A stretch of DNA of 64,000 bases from Hermodice carunculata (Eukaryota; Annelida; Polychaeta; Eunicida; Amphinomidae). The notes under the pieces were generated by a model. The model searched no databases and was not told where the DNA came from. It saw only the letters and a program-made list of their open reading frames with translations. The stretch is from contig OZ026628.1 of assembly GCA_964020975.1 (NCBI GenBank), forward strand, positions 57,924,022 through 57,988,021, read 5' to 3'. Shown piece by piece: positions 1 through 11,900 of this stretch (position 1 is the first letter of the stretch; every line of letters starts with the position of its first letter). Made by a program: the position numbers and the translations under genes.

Positions 1-905
1 AGAATATGAGGAAAACATTCATGAGGTTTTAATTGTGCATTCAGACCATTGCCCAAAAGCCATGCCCATAGTCAGTAGGACCTACTGCTGATACCACTGC
101 ACAATCGTTTTATATTTTGATCTCTTGAAACAATCAACAGTCACCGTCACAGACACAGTCAGATACATACAACAAAATGGTCTTTTCATTGTAGGGTCAA
201 AGTTCTGTAATAACATTGTATTGTCTTGCCCTTTCATCATATACTTTGCTGTTTACCATCCAAAGTAACACTGATCCTGAGGGTCTCTGCTAGATGGCCA
301 CCAGTGGAGGTTGTCAAACTAGACCACTTGGGTGATTGATTGGCAGGCATTGTTTCAGTTCACATGAGTAATGTTTGTAAGGAGTGAGAGGAATCCTACT
401 TCTATTTTCTTTTTTTAGTACTTCACAGAGGTTCCAAAATTGAAATTTTAACAATGGATATAGATAATATGTCAAGCTAACCAGTGCCACAAAAAAGGCA
501 AAAATGAGCTAAAGCACCAAAAAAAAAAAAAAAAAAAAAAAATGGGAGTTTCTACTATCAAGGCCACCAAGCCTGCATGTTTCGTGTTGCAAGCCTCTCA
601 TTTATTTCATTAAATTTTGCATGAGAAAAAAAAAATTCCTTAATATCAATATTGCAGACCTTAATGCAAAGACAAAACTTACACAGGAAAATACAGTGTA
701 CTTGGACCAATGGAACTTGAAGATGAAAGAAAAAAATTAAATGTTGAAGTCAATGAGGAACTTAATGATTGTAACAAGTATTATAAAACACTGATGTTGC
801 AACATCCAGCCTTGTTTCTAAGTTATGGCATGTTTTGTTCCCACAATGCCTGGATTTTTAGTTAAACAATGCGTAATCAATTGTATATGTTTGTATCTCC
901 AACAG
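1..905 (+). other. Left-edge intron of the TTC12-like gene
   Basis: No exon is supported here. The stretch is taken as intron because the first recognisable exon starts with a split codon and needs an upstream partner. It is AT-rich with a poly-A run near 520-541. An acceptor-like TATTGCAG lies near 650-657, but every frame after it closes without a good donor. Confidence 0.6.
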
Positions 906-1083
906 AAGAAAACCAGAAGCAGATTATAGAACAAGCGTGCTTTCCAGAACAGCTACAGCGCTTCCTGGAGACAAAAGTGAAAGGCTGTAAATTTCTCCAG
1001 GAATCCTGCATAAATCTTTTACATCAACTGTCGCAGACAGACATTGGCAGAAGTCGACTTGTTGCCAAGTTTGACCTTTCGAG
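906..1083 (+). CDS. TTC12: TTC12-like exon A
   Basis: Acceptor CTCCAACAG precedes and donor GAG/GTAAAAG follows. The exon begins with two bases of a split codon and ends in phase 2. It encodes ENQKQIIEQACFPEQLQRF through SRLVAKFDLS, an amphipathic ARM-type helix pair. Confidence 0.75.
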
Positions 1084-4000
1084 GTAAAAGTACCACCGCC
1101 ATGCATATGGCGACCAAAATGAAATATGATAACTAGATAATAAGATTTACTGCAAAGCAAATCTCTATGTGTGCCTTCAAATGTTGTAAATATGGTTAGA
1201 TGAAAATTTAGAAGGTACAAATGACCTTGACCTTTGACCTCTAGTGGTTACATGTAAAATACCAAAAATGTGCCATGTTACAATACCTACAATTTGAGCC
1301 AACATGACTGAACTTGGATCAAAATTGACCAAGTTATGGCTAGATGAAAATTCCAAAGGCCCGATTGACCTTGACCTTTGACCTTTAGAGATCACATGTA
1401 CCTTACAAGAACATGCAGCGTTGCAATACCTACAGCTTGTGTCCAACATGGTACAAATTGGGTGAAAATTGACATAGTTATGACTGAATGAAAATTCCAG
1501 TGGTCCAAATGACCTTGACCTTTGACCTTTAGACGTTACATGTAAATTACAAAAATGTGCAGTGTTACAATATGTACAATTTGGGTCCAATATTGTCCAG
1601 ATTAGATGACAATTGACAGAGTTATGGCTAGATGAAAATTTTCAATGATCCAAATGACCTTGACCTTTGACCTGGGGGTCATGTGTAAATTAAAAAAATG
1701 TGCAGTGTTACAAACCTATCAATTGAAGTTGGATTGGTTAGCTGTACAAATAAAAGTTTTTGAGATATTCAAGATTTAAAATTTCAAATGCCCATAACTT
1801 GCATAATCTTCCACATATCTTCTGCTCTTTATTAAAAGCCACAAATTCATGATTTGCCAGCCAAAGAGGCTCACTTTGCACTGTTTATAATCATGATGGC
1901 CCTTCAAGAGTGTAGAATAGGCCCATTTAGGATCCCAGAGGGCAGCACTTGAGGGTGATCATTTGCATAGTTTTACTTGTCGCATGACAATAAATCCATT
2001 TGAAGTTTTGGATTGGCAAACAGCCAAGTTTATGGAAATGAACACTGTTAATTGCTGCCCCCTGAAGTCGTAAACTCCTCTATTTCGGTGCAAACACAGG
2101 GACTGTCTGTCTCAGCTTGCAGATGGTGTTCATTCTAGTAGAAGCATTCAAAGTCTAAATTTGGTAGTTCCAGACAAAACAAATGGTCTAGGTCAACATT
2201 TTTCCTTAATGTACTTTGGTCACCCATAGTGTGCTGTGAGAAGCTGTTGACTCACTCTGGCTGCGTAAGATGCCAATTGCCAAAACATTTAATGCAGTAT
2301 TATTTGCCACATCAATATGCTTTCTCTTGGTTTACATAAGATAAGGAAAGAAACAAATTGTTAAACGTGAGGAAGACTATGTTTAATTAATGGAAGAATG
2401 ACAATAAAATCAGAATAATAAACGAGAAGGAGTGACGGTCTAAATGTTGTGGTACTTTCAGGTTGCTGTCCAGTCTCTTTCACTTGCTTCAACAGAAGTC
2501 TGCTATGGCGGTGCGGGCCGTGAGCTTTCTTAATAATCTGGCCTTGGACAAAAAGTGAGTGGGATGAAGAATTCTTTGTGAATTTATACTTTCTGGTGCA
2601 AATTACTGAAAAGCGCCTGGATGCAAATTATCATCTGCTTCAATGATTTTTTTTAATCTAAGTTTTGTGACAATAGAAAACATTTTCGCTGAGCTTTATA
2701 TCATGTTGGCAGGCCCAAGGTCAACAGTCTTTTTTGGCATGGGTCCTCATCCAATGAAAAACAAGAATACATTTTAAAACAACTAATCACAGACACAGAC
2801 ACATTTGTGCACGGGATGCTGGACAAGGTACAGAGTGCACCTTGAGTTCATTACCGACAGTGTCATGTTGACATGGAAGGTTCTTGTTGTCTGTTGTTTA
2901 AAAAATCAATCCATTTTAAGGCAGAATGGCCCTGCAGTGCAGTACACTTGGTCACTCTGGGATGCAATGGATTTAATTATGTACCAAAGTCCTTGCCCTG
3001 GTGTGATTGTCATCATGTTTAATATTATAGACTCAACCCAACATTCACTCATTATTTCTTCATTGTATGGGCAAACCACAAAAGAAGTTAGTATTCTGTG
3101 GAAATATTTCTTTACAAGAGAATACACACAAAAGCCAATCTTTAAAATGTACTCTCCAAAATGAGCTCATAAGCCCACATACGTGAGGCCCATCATGAAA
3201 TTTCCCTATGGTTATGCTGTACTCAGCTGAGTGAGTTAACATTTCCTTCACCCAGTAATGTCATGCCACTGGTTTCCAGCAACCACCACCAGATGACAGT
3301 ACCTCCCTTTTTATAATAGCATACAGGTACATGTCTTTCATACTGATAATGCACAAAATATGATAAGATTTTAAGTTTGATGTGAATATTACAGAAAGAA
3401 GTCAATTTAAGGTTCCAGTCGTGAGCATATAAAATGTAAAAGTGAATTTTTTTCCTATGAAAATAGATTAATGGACAGTATTTTTATATATGTGCATCAA
3501 TTTTAATTTGTGTATGTGTGTGCACTTTGTTTGAACAATTCACATTTACATGACAGAATCATAAATATTTCATAAATATTTAACTTGATATTTGTCTCTG
3601 TAAAATATACCATGTATGCATGTGCTTTTTCTATGATGATCCACACATCAGTACCTGTATGTTAAACATTAAAGCTTGTATTTGGTTTAATATCTTCCTC
3701 CAGGTTTAAGAGCCAGATGAGAGGAAATTTGGAAGAAAGTGTGTTGCCAGCATTTGAAAATTTACTGGTGAGTTCCAGTCAGCAGAGGACTTGCCAAAGT
3801 GGAGAGTGCATTCTAGAAACATGGATGCCAGCTGTTCCAACCTGTAACAAATACTATAACAGGGTGCGAAAATTCTGATGATCCTATTATATGGGACAAG
3901 TGAAATCCTTTTGAGGACAAGTGACTTGTCCTTGAAAGGATTTCTCTTGTCACGGACAATAGGATCATATAGTGAAAATAAAATCCTTTTGAGGACAAGT

Positions 4001-7000
4001 GACTTTCAAATTTCACTTGTCCTATGGACAAGTACTTTTAATTGGCAAAATTCACAATACTGTATAATCATTTATATTCCCAGGCACAAAATGTCCCGAA
4101 TGCACTCCAAATCAGGATTTCACGAGTGTTGATTTCTCGATTTTATGCTGGCTTTCATTCCACATTCAATCTGCTAAAATTTTCCCAAGTTTATTATTCC
4201 TTGACTGGGTTTGCTTTTGCCTGCGTAGACAGACTCAGTATCGCTATTCTGAAAGTGATGTTGATGCTCCACTGTGGCGGGGAGAAAAATCAAAGGGAGC
4301 CACAGTTGATCTACGTTGGCAAGGTTTGCTTGGGAAAATTCGGGAATATTTGTCCCTCGCCAAAAATTTATGATTATATAGTATGTTAAATTTCCAAGTT
4401 TGTTGGCATAACAGACACATATAAACACACTGTGTGACAATGATTTCCATTACAACATGCCTTTTCAAACCAAAACTTAGGTACACTTCATCAGCATTAG
4501 GGAGGACAAGTGAAAATTTTGTGTCACTTGTCCTGCAGTCGAGTAATTTCAAAACAATTTTTCTCACCCTGTATAATAATATACATGTATATTAAATGTT
4601 TATTTCTGGGTATTTTAACACCTTATTTGTTGCCTTTGAAAATGAGAGGAGAAAAAAGTCTGACTTTATTTTGTCATCTTGCCATAGTGTGGAGAATGTG
4701 TAAATGCTTTTTTCCACTATGCCATAATCTGGAGAATAGTTTTAGATTGAACTCTTTGATTGCTGATTGCTCAATATTACACACGAGACATGGCTTGCAA
4801 TTGTATTAAATGTAACTTGAGGAGTGGCTACACTTGAGACAGATGTAACGGAGGAACAAAAACATAACATCTTGTTGCATCATTCTGTACTCTGATCCAT
4901 AATTACGTTTACTCTTGAACTGTTAATGTTGACAGACGGAAGGAGCTAAAAACCCTTCTGTTCTTCCGTGCTGCATTTCTACGATGACAAACCTGTCGGC
5001 AGATGTTCACATGCGACGCAAGATGGTGTCTCGCACCCAGACATGGAACGCTTGTTGTACAATACTAGTGAGTGCATTGTGTCCCTGTGTCATAATAATA
5101 ATTATGTATTTCTTGTAGCCATGAGAAACTTTGAAATCCCTTTTCTAATCTAGCTGAAAGATGGCTGTTTTAAGAAAAAAGCAGTTTGTCTTACATGTAA
5201 GTGAAGGTTGTTTACACATTTTCATATCTTACAATTTACAAGGTTGCTTCACAATTGGCAAGAAGCTGCCTTTAACAGTGGTTTTGGAGATTTTTATTTC
5301 AATTTGTCAATCAACTGAGCTTAGAGGATTGGTCTGTGTCTGTGGTACATCCATCATCAATCTGTCCATTTGTTGTCTGTCCACAATTACATTTTTTGAA
5401 CTTCTCCAAAACTGTCAGCCAGATCCCCTTCAAACTTAGTGGCGATGTAGCCTGGGTGGATCTCTACCAAGGTTGTTTTGTTCAAGTGGTCATGCTTCAT
5501 TCATTTTTTTTTTATGCATTTTTAGCTCAGCTGACTTTTCAGTCAGCTGAGCTAATGTTATGGTCTGTTGTTTGTGGTCCGTCATATGTTGTCCATCCAC
5601 AATTTACGTTTTTGACTTCTCCAAAACCAGAGCCTCCAAGCTAGCCTATGTTGAAAGAGGGAGATTTCCCTCATGCTGGTACGGAGAAGTGGGAGGACGA
5701 GCACTTAGCTAGGGGGACCTGGGGCATGCTGTCCCAGGAAAATCTTAAAATTTGCACCTTCATTTCCTGCATTTTGAAGCATTTTAGGCACCTTCATAGA
5801 CATATTCCGCACGTACATTGTATAACAACATGACAAAACAGTACAATTTTACTGCCACTGATGGATTGATGCTGCTTTTTTAATTTTATAAAGAGCGGGA
5901 GACTTTGTAAAAACAGTATGAAAAAGCAGGAGATCTCCCGCCGTGGAGGCTCTGCAAAACCATCAGGCAGATCGACTTCAAACTTGGTAGCCATGTAGCT
6001 TTGGTTGGTCTCTACCAAGTTTGTTCAAACTGTCATGCTCCAGTGACTTTTGTAGTTTCATGTGGGGTTGCTATATTCTGATCCTGAGTGACCTTGAAGG
6101 GTCAAACATATTGGCTTCTATGTTGATAATGGTGTGTCCTGTTACTTTTCATCTCTAATGTGGTTACTCCAACGCTGTGAGTGAGTGAAGACTTTGATAT
6201 TTCAAACAATGATGATAGTCTTACAGAAAAGTGACCTTGATATTATTTTGAAGGTTATGGGACCACTTCAGCCTCTGCAAACAAGGTCAGCTGAGCACAG
6301 GACTGTCACAGTCTCTAGTTTTATGATTTTTTGTGTGTCTTTACTAATTTGGACTTCTCAAAACTGGCCCACAGACTGTACTGAAACATGGTGGAAATAT
6401 AATTTCTGGAAAGGTCAAACAAAGTTGTTCACTAGGTAATGATGCTGAGCTGCTTTTTAACCAATCTTTCAATCTGGATAATTATTGGGTAATGCATACA
6501 TTCCTGTTGGTTGATTGGTAAGTGAATGGGGAGTGCAATCATGGTAATTCATGTTTTCAATTTCCCCAGAACCATATACCGGATTCACTCCAATCTTTTT
6601 GGGAACGTACCTTGGGTAGGTCTCTACCAAATTTTTGTCAAACGGTCACATTTTAGTGGCTTTTGGATTTGTAATGACTTGTTTTGTGAATGCTTTCTGT
6701 AAAATTTTTCTCAAAATTTTTTTTTTAAAAATCCTCTCCAAAAGTGATTGGCCAGTTGCTTGGAAATTGTATAGACATACTTCAGACCACTAGACTTTGA
6801 TTTTCAGGAGGTGGCGCTGCAATTATTTTATACTTTTTTTATTAATTTGTGTGTGTTTTCATTATACTTAACTTCTTGTTCCAAACCACATGTTGGATTT
6901 TCTTCAAACTTGTAGGATCTGCACAAAATTTGTTCACCTTTAATGATCTGCTGCCATATCCTGACTTTGAACAAATATTTGAATATAGGAATTATATGTT

Positions 7001-8925
7001 TAACTGAAGTTTTGCATTGTTACTATACAAGTAGAAGGAAATGTGAAATATCTTAGGAATGGTGAATCCTAGGCCCATGGTCTATATTAAGCACTAATAG
7101 AAAATACCTGACAGGTTACTTTTGGTGTTGTTAACTTTGACCTTTAGTGACCTTGAAAGGTCAAGCTTATAAGTTGGTCATGGTGGATCCAAGGTCCATT
7201 GGTTACTATTCAACACTAATGATATGTCTGTGGGGTTTCATTTGGTCTTGTTAATTTTGACCGTGAGTGACCTTGAAAGGTCAAACCAGCACATTGGCAT
7301 ATGTTTTGGTAGTGGCAGGTCCTGTCACTTTACATTTGAAAATTGATGACTCCGACACTGTGTGTAAGTGAGGACTTTAAATATTACAAACTGGTGATGG
7401 TCTTGAAGAAAAGACCACTTCTGTCTGTGTATCCAATGTCAGCTGAGCACAGGACTGTCAGAGTCTTCTAGTTGACAAATTATTAAAATTAGGAAAATTT
7501 GATACGGGTGACTGTACATATTAGTAATTGCTACAAGGGGGATAGCAGCAAATGTTGACTTGTATTTTGGTAAATGCTGAGATTTTGGGCCCATATTTAA
7601 AATGAAACACTGATGGAGAAGTTACCTATTAGGTTTCTTTTGGTGTTATTAATTTTGACATTGAGTGACTTTGAAGGTCACACTGACATATTGGCTCATG
7701 TCTTGATAACTGTAGATCTTCTGACTTTCTATTTAAGTCAGAGAGATGACCTCTGCATTGTATGAGTGAAGACAGATATTGCAGTGATGATGGTCTTCAA
7801 TGAAAGGCGGCCATGATATTATTCCGAACGTCACAGGACCACTTCATTCTGTGTGTTCTATGTCAACTGAGCACAGGACTGTCACAGTCCTCTCATTCTA
7901 AATTTTGAGGGTTGGGTATTTTTTTAACTGAACATTTTTTAAAGAGATTTATGTTTAAGTCAGCCTTTACTCGATTAAAATTTGAGAGTGAGTGCAAAGT
8001 ATATTGATTACTTGTTGGTACCTGGATCTGTAGGTCTGCACATCATTGATTGACAACAATGTTAAAATTTTTCCAACATGAATTAAGATTGAGTCCAGGA
8101 CCTAGTCAACAAGGTTCCTTTGCGTGGGTTTGGCACTTAGTGCCCCATCTTGCCATGCCATGCAAAGCTTTGAGTTGTTTTTTATTGCTGTTCAAATAGT
8201 CAAAAACATAGAAGCAAAATTTAGTGGAAAACATTGAAGCAGACAATATCAATCACCAGGTGGTTCTTGGCTGGTTAAGGGGAAATGAATCAAGATTGGA
8301 AAAAGTGTGCAGTTATTTTGTTTAGGTATATGAAGGTCATACGTTTCGAATTTTGTGATCCAACACATAATGTATCTACTATACATAAATATAAATCTCA
8401 AATGAGACAAAACTATGCAAGACGAATGTTACCTAATTTATTCAACAGGAAACATACACATAATATTGTACTACATATATGGTGAAAAAAGTGTTGTTGC
8501 TTGTTTGTACATTTGTGTATTTGTTTTTTTCAGGAGAGTCACACTGCCAGGTATTCTGAGGCTCTCAGCTTAGATATTCTTTATGCAACTTTAGGACTGT
8601 TGATGAACTTGACCTATGAGTTAAGTGACAATATGAAAGGGTTCAGTACTACATTATGTAGACATTGTTGTGTGATGATGGATTGTGGGGAGCCAACCCT
8701 AGAGGAGAGGAGTCTGGGATTGATGAGTCATCTTTTGCCTCATTCTGATGAGTCGGTGGACTTTGTTTGTGAGCAGGGAATCCCCAGAGGTCTGCTTGCT
8801 ATCCTGCAGGTAACCATGGTAACATGATTGGACAAACTGCAACAGAACCTGTCTGTGCCTATATGTACATGTATACATACATACATACAGACAGACAGAC
8901 AGGTTTTGTTGGTGAGGCTGAAGCG

Positions 8926-8957
<32 letters not shown>

Positions 8958-11900
8958 GTATATGAGTGTGTGTGCATGTATGTGTATATTCATAGGTTAT
9001 CACATGGTTGGAGCTGTATCAGTGCCTGTACCAACCCACGAGCCGCTGTATCGCCACGAGACCGAAGGTCTCGTGGCGATACACGGCAAGTTTCAGCCTC
9101 ACCGTCTCAAATCGCATGAGATACCTCACTTAATTACCAACATTCAAAAAATCTAAACACATGTACAGAAATATACAGGTTTTTTTTGATCATTTTCTAC
9201 AACATCTTCAACATTTTCACTGAAGGAAGTAACTATATGCAGTTAATTTTTAATAGGGAGGTCACAAAAACAGTCTCTGGCGAATACAAGCATAGTAAAA
9301 AAGACCCATACTAAGTCTACAGTTTTGTAGATTGTCTTCAGGGACAGGTAATTTTCAAAAATAAGTGCATGGAAAAAGAGTATTGTGAGATTTTTAAAAA
9401 ATTTGGTTTGACTTGGGTATTGTGATTGTTGTACATACAGGAGAAAGAATATTTGCAGGTTGAATTTCCTTAAATGAGATATGTGTACATGCATTAGGAT
9501 TTTTTTGTTTTTGTTTGTTTGTTTGTTTGTTTTTTTTTTGGGGGGGGTGGGGGGGGGGGAGGGGATAAAATCAACATTTCTTCTACTGCCAAAGAATAAG
9601 AGGAAGGGAGGATTAACAAAATAACTTCTGTAATTTTTTGGTTTTAGCTCTGCTGACCGTAGTTTATGCCATCATTCATGTCTGTCTCTGTCATTCAGTT
9701 CATACATCTGTGAAAAATTGCTTGTCAACACAATAGCATCTATGATTTTTAAAGTTAGCCCCTTGAAATTTTGTGGACATCTAACAATTAAAATCCAGGT
9801 ACCTTTCGTTATTGGTGGCACCACCTTGTAGATTACATAATACAGAGGCCAAAAAGCGAAAAAATTATAAAATGCTCTGTGGTGTTTGATTTTCAATGGA
9901 ACTTTTTGAAATTTGGTGGTAGTGTTCTAGAGTGTTCAAACCAGAACAATATCAGAGGTGCCACGTTGAGGTCATTGGGAAATATGAGCTATTACTTGGT
10001 GAAATTTATGAAATTCATTATCCTGAGAAATTATAAAGCTAATTTCACCAAATGAACAACAAATGTATATCATGCGGAAGTTCAATATTACATATTATGG
10101 GTGACCATCTACTTTGTGGTGGTCACTGTGGGAATACATTTCAGCAAATGATTTTTTGAAATGGTCAGTATATCTGAATTTATGGACATACATCTGTATA
10201 CTCTTACAGGAATAATATACAGACAAATGTCTTATGACCTAGAGTCATGGTGGTGTCACTGGTGGTAATTATCAGAACTAACATCATAGGTATCAAAACA
10301 CAGTTAAATCCATTATTGTGCTAATAAATTGAGATGGACATGCAAAATTTACACAAATTCTGCATTAGACCAATGGTTAAATTTGTAATATGCTGTATGA
10401 CGATCTATTTTTAAAGGCATTAAGCACTTACGAAATTGACACTAAATTTAATATGTTGATAAAGAATAAAGCAAATGATACCAAATGTACCACAAATGTG
10501 TATCATGAGGAAGTTTTATGTTGTATCATATGGATGACTTTGACTAATTTCTCAGAGCCATGGAGGGAATGCATTTCAGGAAATTCATTTTCGGTGATAT
10601 GTTAGCGGAGCATTTGGCCCATGGGCCTCTTGTTTTTTTGAGTACAAGTGTGAAACAGACAGGCTTGTGTCCATGTCACACTTGCCATGTGTTTTCTGTA
10701 GTAAATATATTTGATTGATTTTAACATCATTTACAGAAATCCAGCAATGAGTTGACAAAACCAGCATTGAAAAGTTTGGCAGCTTGTACTCAGAGAAAGG
10801 CAGCGGCAAGGCAAATGGTGGCTGAATGTGAAAAAGGTGGGTACATTTGTCAGTGTTAAGCCTATGCGCACCGTCTTATATTTGGAAGACGGTGGTTTCA
10901 GTGTGTTCATTATTAAACTTGTGTTGATCTTGTCTCTGTAGAAGCATGATACGGGATCCCTATAGACATGTAACTGTACTATAATTTATTACCAAGAACC
11001 ACACATGAAAAGATTTGTCTTTTTTGGGGGGGGGGGGAGTATATTTTAAAGTTTTGGATGGAAGAGGAATATGAACGGAGACATGCAGGTAAACTACTTG
11101 TGGTAAATGAATCACAAATGTACTCCATTCCATATATTTATCAATTGAAAGACAAGGCAAGTGTCGATGAAAGTAGTCCGATACACAACGTGCCAAAATG
11201 CCAGACCAGTTTCGTCCGTACCTGGACTCATCAGAGGGGAGAGAGTTCTGTTCAATCCCAGGGTAAACATAAGTATTTATGTCTATCATTTACAGGGAGT
11301 TGGGTCTATTCTGACTCTCTGCTCTGTAATTCAGCAGAAATATAGAATTCCACATGGCCGTATCATGGGGAATGGATTTAGACAGCACGAGTTTTAAAAC
11401 CGTTCACTGCGAGCCTTTGGCGAGCAGTGAACAGTTTGAAACGAGTGCTGTCTAAATCCATACCCCATGACACAGCCATGTGGAACTTTGTCTCTCCCAT
11501 AGAGCGTTAAGTCCTATGTTTTTGTCAAAAACCTACTTGGTTAAGCGTGCTTGCAGCAGCCGTTTCGATATATGAATTAGCAAAACAGCTGCCTGTGCCT
11601 ACTTTCCGTTGCTTCCTCGTAAAAAATAGATGCACAAGTTCACTTTCTGTCAGCGAATTTTTATGATCAATCTGTCACTTTGATATGACATTTTAACAAA
11701 ATTAACATGATTACCACATTTTCAGTGGAAAATTAGTTGATAGAGTTAAAGCCCCTAATTTATTGACAAAAGTGTTATCGCATTGATTACATAATATCAA
11801 TTAGTTTGAGTTACTGGGTGTTGTTTGAAGTCTGGGTCAGTGCAGACCCTCACAAGGGAGGGGGGTGGGTGAAAACCCTGCAAAATGCCTCTAAGTTGGG

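Noticed and set aside
640-780. Possible extra exon after TATTGCAG
   Set aside because: The readable stretch (DLNAKTKLTQEN...) closes without a credible donor of the phase needed by the exon at 906.
1177-1590. 137-residue minus-strand open frame
   Set aside because: It lies wholly in the 144-bp tandem array; the frame is open because the period is divisible by three, and the repeated wording (VTSKGQRSRS) follows the DNA repeat.
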